This document shows positions 19,532-26,208 of a DNA stretch of 26,208 nt, in pieces. Both the position numbers and the translations under genes were made by a program. The notes beneath the pieces are model-generated. The model saw nothing but the letters and a program-made list of their open reading frames with translations. It searched no databases and was not told the DNA's origin. Every line of letters starts with the position of its first letter. The stretch's first letter is position 1. Source of the DNA: Paramacrobiotus richtersi (lineage: Eukaryota; Tardigrada; Eutardigrada; Parachela; Macrobiotidae); contig JAQGAU010000568.1 of assembly GCA_034698045.1 (NCBI GenBank), positions 1-26,208 of the forward strand, given 5' to 3'.

Positions 19532-20090
19532 CTTTAACTTCGCTGTTCTTGCCAAGAAACCAGCCGGAACTCGATAACTGCGGCAATGAAAAACGGACGC
19601 TAATACGTTATTGTATTTCGTTATGCGCTGTAAGGTATACGCATCGTTACTTTATTTCGCTAAGTTAACGAACTGCATTGTTTTGCATCGGCACTATGCA
19701 GAATCCTTACACTTCTACGGAATCACTATGCTTACCTAGAAAGGTCACAACAAGCTACATTGTTAAGTTTTAACAGCCAGAAGATTGAAATACAGTGTCA
19801 AGAAATCCGTTTATGCGCGCAGCGTCCCACTGCTGCGGAACAGTCGCGAATAGTTGTGAACATAGGCGTTTGCAGTATTCTTTAGAACAGTCTTGAAAGC
19901 CAGTTCCATAGTCTAGTTTTCTGTTGACCAGGGTTGTTCTGAATTCTTTTTATTCAGAACACCAAAGCGCCGTGACAGCACTTCTGTTCGAGACAAAACT
20001 CAAGAAAAGCATTAATCAATTTTTCTGACACAATCGATAAGATAACACCCACTTGATCAAGCATACATGTAAAGCTGTGTTGGACATTTA
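19532..20090. other. Convergent spacer
   Basis: This lies between the third GPCR copy (plus) and the minus-strand C2-like gene. A minus-strand AATAAA (19949-19954) is 137 nt past that gene's stop. No ORF of interest. Confidence 0.5.
19949..19954 (-). terminator. Candidate poly(A) signal of C2-like gene A
   Basis: AATAAA on the minus strand, 137 nt downstream of the stop at 20091. Confidence 0.4.
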
Positions 20091-20906
20091 TCAAACAGTG
20101 GCCATAAAGACGGTCAAAGATGCCGATCCAGCGATCTTGGGCTCCCTCTTGGGATCCTGACCAGCGACGTACAAGAACCAGTAGGTACCGATGATCTCAT
20201 CCTGACCGATATCGTCGTCATCGTAGATGGTCACGGAGAAATCGACGACGGTGCCCTTGGGTACTTTGATCAGGATGGGGTTGACGAAGCCAATGACCAT
20301 GCCGAAATCCACCGAGTTGACGTCATTGGTTGGGGTCGAGGTGAAGGTCTGAACGTCAGTCCTGGAGAAGAAATTAAGGAATCGTATATATCAAGGTCTG
20401 CCTTGATGAGTTAGACTGGTTTAATTTGAGTCATATTCTGTTGGTGACCGACACTGAAGTCCACCGCCTGGTGCGAGGCCGTTACTTGTACGAAACTGAA
20501 ACTGCTTAGAACAGTCGAGAAATGTGCGAAAAACGATTAGTCGAAAATGTATGGACTCGTTTGACAAATTATTCGACAGCAGTCGGCGATAACCAAAAAA
20601 CTATGATCAATGCAATAGAAGTAATGTTTGAATGTTTTGAGAAAATTAAGGGACGAAGGGTCAACGTCACTCAGAACTCAGTGGGAAACGTTTTGAAACT
20701 TACACATTGAAGGTATTGCGCACATGCACAACGAGGTAGGGATCGCACTTGGACCATCCAAAGGGATCACAGTTGGAACCGTCCTGCAGCAGGTTGTCGG
20801 GGTTGGAGTAGCGCTCCAGCTTGAACATCACCGTGGACAAGGTGGTGTTGTTGGCGCTGCAGACCGCCACAATAGCGGCCAAGACAATTGCTACCAAGTA
20901 CGACAT
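20091..20906 (-). CDS. Small secreted C2/MNNL-like beta-sandwich protein, paralogue A
   Basis: The model is complement(20091..20361, 20704..20906): 157 aa with a 342-nt intron (donor GT|GTAAGT, acceptor TTCTCCAG, phase 2). The ATG at 20906 opens a clear signal peptide (MSYLVAIVLAAIVAVCSA); an upstream in-frame Met at 20945 would spoil it. The mature part has F-K-L-E-R-Y-S-N-P at the first strand, a Cys pair at 46 and 54 in DGSNCDPFGWSKCDPYLVV, and later K-G-T-V-V-D-F-S-V-T-I-Y followed by an acidic D-D-D-D-I-G-Q-D-E loop and I-I-G-T-Y. The order (strand, CDPY, V-x-V, acidic loop, G-T) recalls the C2-fold N-terminal domain of Notch ligands (MNNL), but there is no DSL or EGF part, so it is a free single domain. 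The acidic loop could bind calcium. Function unknown. Confidence 0.83.
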
Positions 20907-21819
20907 TCTTAATGGTTTGAAGATTTCTTTGCGTGATGTGCACAACAGTTAAGTGAATACTGACTGCTCGATCGAAGGCTCTTTCTTCGGCGTTTAAGGA
21001 AAGCAGAACGTCTTTGCGGGGTTGTAAACGATAAGAAGAACAAGTTGGTCGGATAAGGCGACATATTGGTACACATTCAGCGGCTGATAGTATTGAGGGT
21101 CAAGGTGACCCACTGGCCTGAGTTATATCACGATTTCGGTTGTTTTCGCCAAAATGATTCTCTTTTTATCTGACTATTGAATGTAGAATTTCAAAGCGGC
21201 GGGGGCCTTATCAGTTACTTTCATGGAGGTATTGTTCTTAACCTCATTGTGTAGACCTGGATGAACTCGAATGTTGCAGCAAGTCGACCGCTTTCTCGAT
21301 AAGAATGACAGCAAATACAGCGTACAAATACAATTAAGGAACAGCTGTAATCAACATTATAAACAGGTAGAAAATTCAAAAAAAAAATATTATGCACATG
21401 GAAAATCGTTGCAAAACACTACTCCTGTATTTTTGCGGTGAAATTAGGAACGAAAACAGTCTGAGGACACTTTTTACGGACGTACAGATAAGTGCGCGGA
21501 TTTTCTCTGCTAACGCTGTTGGAATAAGTGATATATTAACATGCATTAAAGTTATTTTTGTGTTTTGTTTTCTGGAAGACTATGGTTAATTGATTTATGT
21601 CTATCGAGTGTGTAAAGCGAGCAGGGAAAGCCAACTGATACATAGTGCTGCTTGGCCCAATAGCGTTTCATTTACTTTTTTCCCATAAATCCATCATCCA
21701 TGATTAACACAGAAAAGGGCACAAAAGAGTAGCTCAGTCTCGAGCTCGTATTGGTTGAAAAGAACACAAAGCAGACCTTATCAATCTCACACCAAAAATT
21801 ATATCAGAAATCAATATAT
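20907..21819. other. Spacer between the two C2-like genes
   Basis: Promoter-side sequence of gene A and 3' side of gene B. A 65-codon plus-strand ORF (21392-21589) has no supporting features. Confidence 0.45.
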
Positions 21820-21824
21820 TTATT
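21819..21824 (-). terminator. Poly(A) hexamer overlapping the stop codon of C2-like gene B
   Basis: The minus strand reads AAG-AAA-TAA-ATA at the stop, so AATAAA overlaps the TAA at 21822-21820. If used, the 3' UTR would be only about 10-30 nt. Confidence 0.4.
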
Positions 21825-22451
21825 TCTTGGTATCAAAGAAGACAGTGAGGGTAGCGGAGCCGGATACACGGTTCTCCCTCTTGGCGGGTTGTCCACCAAT
21901 GTAGAAGTAGTTCCAGGTGCCGATCAGCTCATGAGATCCAATTGGATCGTCATCCATGGCGACAACGGTGATGTCCACCACGGTACCATTGGGAGCCCGG
22001 ACGGAGATGGGGTTCAAAAAGCCGATGAAGGAGCCAAACTCAATGGAGCTGACGTCATCGGTGTGGGATGATGTGAGGCTCGTCGTTAAGCTCCTGTTGA
22101 TAACATAATAAGTACACTAGGGATTCTGACAATAAGCACAGCAAGACATTAGCACAGTGTATACATAACACATAAGAATACAGAGAACAAGCGACGTAAA
22201 ACCGTGAAAGAAGATACGTTTTAGTTTAGTGTGACGTACGTGTTATAGCTGTTACGGACAGTGACCAGGAAATACGGATCACACTTGGTGATACCGAATG
22301 GATCGCAGTTGGTGCCGTCTTGCAGGCGATCAGCCGGGTTGTCGTACTTCTCAAACTTGATGGAGATGGTGTTGAGAACGGGACTGACGACATCATTGGC
22401 CGTTACGGCCACCACCATGACGGCTGCCAGAAGGATCCATTGTGCTGCCAT
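21820..22451 (-). CDS. Small secreted C2/MNNL-like beta-sandwich protein, paralogue B
   Basis: The model is complement(21820..22093, 22240..22451): 161 aa with a 146-nt intron (donor AC|GTACGT, acceptor ATCAACAG, phase 2), at the same position as in paralogue A, just after V-R-N-x-[YF]-N. The ATG at 22451 opens MAAQWILLAAVMVVAVTA, a signal peptide. The mature protein shares F-E-K-Y-D-N-P, Q-D-G-T-N-C-D-P-F-G, K-C-D-P-Y (Cys 49 and 57), T-D-D-V-S-S-I-E-F-G, N-P-I-S-V, N-G-T-V-V-D-I-T-V, the acidic loop M-D-D-D-P-I-G-S-H-E and L-I-G-T-W-N-Y-F-Y with paralogue A. It ends in S-A-T-L-T-V-F-F-D-T-K-K. The strong conservation through both exons argues that both genes are functional. Tandem head-to-tail arrangement; the role outside the cell is unknown. 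Confidence 0.84.
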
Positions 22452-23460
22452 TTTGGATACTGTCTTCGATGTGCAATTTACAAAACTATAATATGTCTAC
22501 TGTGTAACGAACTACCGCATATAATTTTCCTTGCCGGTTGCTTAAAGTAGTTTGTGCAAAGCGGTCGCATGACCGGAATCGTAATTGTTTGACTTATCGG
22601 TACGCTGCATTGTACTGCATGGTGCCGTAGATAAGATGCAGAAAGAAGGTTAATGTGTATCTTAACACCGTAAGTGAGTGTCTCCATAGATAATGAAAAT
22701 CAAAATGGAAACAACAAGCATTCAGCACAATGGTATACGTGATAAGAACACTGCAGAAACCAGTCTAATTCTGGAAAGCTAACTATCATTACGTTACTCG
22801 CACTAATCAGAAAAATTTTAACTTCGCAACTTTTCTATGATGTAACTTTGGTAAGTTTGCTCCCTGAATCTCGCACATAATGCAAATATTATAATACCTG
22901 TACATAGTCTTTAACAATTATATGCAGTTTAATTATATACTTTGAAAGACAAAGAGCCGTTCTTGCTAATAACCAACCGACTTCTCCAGTCTTCTTTAAA
23001 CTGTGTGAAATACGTCTTTCTAAACTGAAGGCAAGCAAGTGATTAATACGCTGTGTTTTCACGCTCATTGAACCTGCCTTTGGCGTTTTCTGGAACATCA
23101 GTTTTGAATGTAATATTTTCGTCGTCTGGAACGAGCAAATTAAGAACAAGATTAATTATGTTCGCAGAAATTTAAACCGCGTTACGCGCTCACATTCCGA
23201 TCCCGAGTGGAATGATCACTTTATAGCCCGCAGAAGAAAAACAAGATCATTCCCAACACCACCATATCCCACAAACATGTCTGCATGCGTACAGGGCACA
23301 GTAATTGCAGCTGGCACATTATTGCACACAACTTCCTACCAATCATTTACCTGACCGTGTCGAAAATGATAACAGTAATACTTTGATAACGTCTGGGAAA
23401 TCGCGGCTTCAAAGGCCGCTAAATCAAATTACAACAGCTGATGACCTAAACAACAATTTC
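22452..23460. other. Spacer upstream of C2-like gene B
   Basis: No gene supported. The 86-codon minus-strand ORF at 22889-23149 has no domain or splice partner. The segment is AT-rich in places. Confidence 0.45.
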
Positions 23461-25562
23461 TCAATATTGCCACCATCGGTTCTTGCCGGGAGCGACGAGC
23501 GCCGGCACGGGCACCAAGTCCTCCATGTAGTCCTTCTTGAAGCCGACGCAGTTATGCGAATCCTTGAAGTACAGGCACAGTTGGCGGGGCGCTTGACGAT
23601 GGCGACGGTGCTGTTGGCAGCAGAGTCCGCGGGTCTGGTCGCATTCTAGGCTGTGTCGGCAATCATCATCTGTAATGTAAAGTACAATGATTGACCTATT
23701 GTTGCAGGAACAATTTCGTGCTGTTTGTGTAGTGGGGGGTATACGCTTCTGCAAAGACTGCCTGTAGCATCAGTTTTCTGTCAAACTGAATTCAATTTAA
23801 GCAACTCACTGAGCTCAGCAGAGAGTAAGCAATACTGAAAGGATGTACATAAAAGATTAATATTATGTTTACAGCTAAAAACTGGCCCCGAACATTGGGG
23901 TGCGCGAGTGGATCTGCGCCCGCGAGGGGGTTCAGTAACGTGTTGTTGTTGTACTAGTGGTTGTTTTTCATGTGACTCTTGTCATTTCATTTTATTGTCG
24001 CTCGAGTGAAGCTTTCATGCCATTAAAGAATTTGTATTTGAAAAAAAATTGATATTATAACTGCATGAGTAAAAACAAAAAAAATAGAACATATTTTTAA
24101 AATTCGCAAGCAAAACAGGTTCAATACTGAACAAATACATACGTGCATACATGCATATATGCATCTTCATTATAAAATTAAAGCTAGTTTAAATAACATA
24201 ATTGGGTCGGTATATAAGCTAACCAGCTTTAAGCGCAAGTTGTTTAAATGTCGATAGTGCATAGACTACGCAGCCAGATCAGTAGAAACCCAAAGGAAAC
24301 TTTTGACACGGCCATTGCCCTCCATCAAAACAATTATATTCACCAACAAAATGGCTATTTTAAATAGAATCACTGAAATCTAATAAGTAAGAACAGAAAC
24401 CGCTATTGGTTTTCCATGAAGTGTACGCCTTGGCCAATCGGACCAAAAAACTCTTACGTACACAGCAGCACAAGCAGTGCTTGTAGCACCCAATCGATTG
24501 TCCCTGTACAAACTGCAAACCGCGGCCACAACAACCAGCAGGCAATTACACTTGCCAAATATAGCTCCCCGAGTGTAATTGGGCAAGCAAATACAGTCGT
24601 GATTAGTAGCAAATTGAGCGGCCCTATATTGACTTACTGTACTGCTTCCTGGTCGCATCGCGGGCTTTGGGCTGGCACGTTTTGAAGCCGCGTGTGCCGG
24701 CGGTGAGGGTGCATTCCATGCCGTTCCCGCAGGCAGCGTCCTCCTTGCAGACGGATCCCTCGTTGGGATTCGGCATACAGATCCCCAGTGTGGTCAGCGC
24801 TGCAGAAATAAATTACCATGTACTGTAGACAGCTGTATCGCCCATCGATCTCTGTTTGCTGACGCGTTTTACCCTCGTTAGGGTGTTTGCACAAGCGGGT
24901 GTTTTGCGCGGCGCAAACAAATTCACTCCTATTTTATTGTCATAGCCTACTGTACTAACTGGGGAATGTTCCTTACTTCTCTTGCGCGCATACTTTTATT
25001 GATAATGAATCATTGTACACATCAACAATAAAAGGCCTTGAGTGCTTTAATCACTGCAATGAAGTGTTGCTCAAAGACGTAAGATCCTTTGTAGATTGTG
25101 TATATAGCACAGCTTGTTCCTTTTAGAAGTATCAGACAGAGCATTGCAATCTATATCAACGATTTTCAATAATAACCCGTTCAATAAAATCTCAATACTT
25201 CTCAATTTCGTTGATTAAAATGATTTTGAAACGAATACCATTTTCCTGTCTACAAAGTAGGAAACAAAAATCTTAAATATTAGGTAGTTTTATGGCCTTC
25301 ATCAGCTGAATACGCATCGCAGTAATACCTGATACTCCCAACTGCCAAACAAACTTCCTTACAAAATGTGCACCGAACAAAGTTCCCCATGGTAGAGTAA
25401 CCGCAGTAATGGGCCCGTGTTTACCGATCCTTTATTGATTTATCGGTGTCAAGTGCACTCACCTTTCTTTTTATCCATCTCCGGCACCTTACAGACCATA
25501 TTCTCGCAGCATCCATTATCATCCCGGCACGGTGTACCGATACAGTTGGCTGAGTCAGGATC
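23461..25562 (-). CDS. Secreted Cys-rich protein, last three exons (5' end not found)
   Basis: The visible exons are complement(23461..23669, 24638..24799, 25463..25562). They join with phases 0, 1 and 1 and give 156 residues. Each carries a Cys cluster: C-I-G-T-P-C...D-N-G-C-C-E-N-M-V-C in the first, five Cys in G-I-C-M-P-N...F-K-T-C in the second, and C-R-H-S-L-E-C-D...G-L-C-C-Q-Q, then C-L-Y-F and N-C-V-G, in the third; 16 Cys in all, an even number. The spacing C-x5-C-x6-CC and the D-x-G-C-C element recall Dickkopf/colipase-type disulfide folds and some Cys-rich neuropeptide-precursor-like proteins of arthropods. A basic R-R-H-R-Q segment follows the last CC. The C-terminus is hydrophobic-polar without Cys, ending NRWWQY. 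No signal peptide exon was found between 25563 and 26208, so it probably lies beyond the window. Introns are 968 and 663 nt, long for this locus. Exact family and role undecided. Confidence 0.8.
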
Positions 25563-26208
25563 CTGAAAGGGATGTGAGGAGCGAGGGGTTATCTCATGGT
25601 TAAGGATATTCTATGGGAGAAAGTAGCGTGTGACCGGTCTATATCATGCACGAAGTGAGAAAACAGGCAAAGCTCCGGGACAGCAACACAACATTCACGT
25701 GACAGTAACACTTCGGGGCGGATGCAATAATTGCGGTCACACGATTCTTTCACGGTAAATTAATATTGTTTGACGGGACGATGGAAGAAACGCAAAGGTT
25801 GACCTTTGACATAAACTGCAGTCATGCGACAAACACCCGACACACTCAAAGCCAAGCAACAAGCAAATTAAAGTAACGGAATCTTTGCGTTTTTGCTAGT
25901 AGCATTTCCGTGAAAATCTTGCACCATTTCTGTGGTAATCGTGATATTTATTACATTCTTTCCCTCAGTTTGTGCAAGCAGCTGTCAAGATGGTTACGAT
26001 CACGCGAATATAAATCAAACTGAACCATACACACGAACTAGAATAGTTTTATGGAAACATTGACTTTTGAAGTTTATGTTATTTGGTAATAGTTTTTCGG
26101 TGTGTGGTTCTTTCCCAGCTGGATCTGCCCGGCTTGTCTTTCCCGACATTACCAAGTCGCCTTAACGATCAATTCAGCCGGCATTTCCGGCGATCGTAAA
26201 CAAGTATC
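25563..26208. other. Probable upstream intron of the Cys-rich gene
   Basis: This begins with the acceptor (minus CCTTTCAG) of the exon at 25562. I see no further exon with Cys-rich or signal-peptide character up to the window edge. Confidence 0.45.

Noticed and set aside
24151-24164. 14-nt palindrome ATGCATATATGCAT
   Set aside because: It sits in AT-rich, TGCA-repetitive intron sequence where such palindromes arise easily.
1-26208. tRNA, rRNA, CRISPR, operon or prokaryotic mobile elements
   Set aside because: No cloverleaf with A/B boxes, no rRNA-like sequence and no regularly spaced repeats were seen; gene structure is eukaryotic throughout.

Overview
The window is nuclear DNA of an invertebrate animal. 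Genes are split by short GT-AG introns, mostly about 46-150 nt. There are secretory signal peptides, a CUB domain, seven-transmembrane receptors and CD20-like four-span proteins, and there is no sign of prokaryotic operons. Compact introns, tandem lineage-specific gene families and short intergenic gaps suit a small-genome ecdysozoan. A tardigrade of the Hypsibius/Ramazzottius type is my best guess, but it is inference and was not tested. Many gene models below were built by hand from splice sites that keep phase.

Layout: 1-267 is the 3' end of a plus-strand gene with a Tyr-rich C-terminus. 815-1592 (minus) is a three-exon gene of unknown function. 1.6-3.5 kb shows no convincing gene. 3.50-3.76 kb holds three closely spaced inverted repeats, one with the shape of a miRNA precursor. 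At 4.0-4.34 kb lies the broken C-terminal end of a non-LTR retrotransposon reverse-transcriptase ORF. 4.59-5.06 kb is ambiguous coding-like sequence. 5.1-7.7 kb (minus) carries two head-to-tail paralogues of a four-TM, CD20/MS4A-like protein with a conserved intron position. 9.58-11.33 kb (plus) is a six-exon gene for a small secreted CUB-domain protein with a GPI-type C-terminal signal.

12.8-19.5 kb (plus) is a tandem array of three paralogous class-A-like GPCR genes sharing a phase-0 intron inside TM7. The first is intact. The second has a 1-nt insertion before TM7 and a second net +1 shift in the tail. The third has a 1-nt deletion in TM1 and a nonsense codon before TM4. Homologous 3' flanks show that whole segments were duplicated. 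20.1-22.45 kb (minus) carries two paralogous small secreted proteins that look like single C2/Notch-ligand-N-terminal-type beta-sandwich domains. 23.46-25.56 kb (minus) carries the last three exons of a secreted Cys-rich protein (16 visible Cys, Dickkopf/colipase-like spacing) whose first exon or exons were not found, probably beyond 26208.

Several of these genes encode membrane or secreted products, but nothing shows that they act in one pathway. The clearest biological stories are birth-and-death evolution of the receptor array, the paralogous pairs, and the hairpin cluster next to a retrotransposon fragment. I did not find an obviously new multi-gene system.
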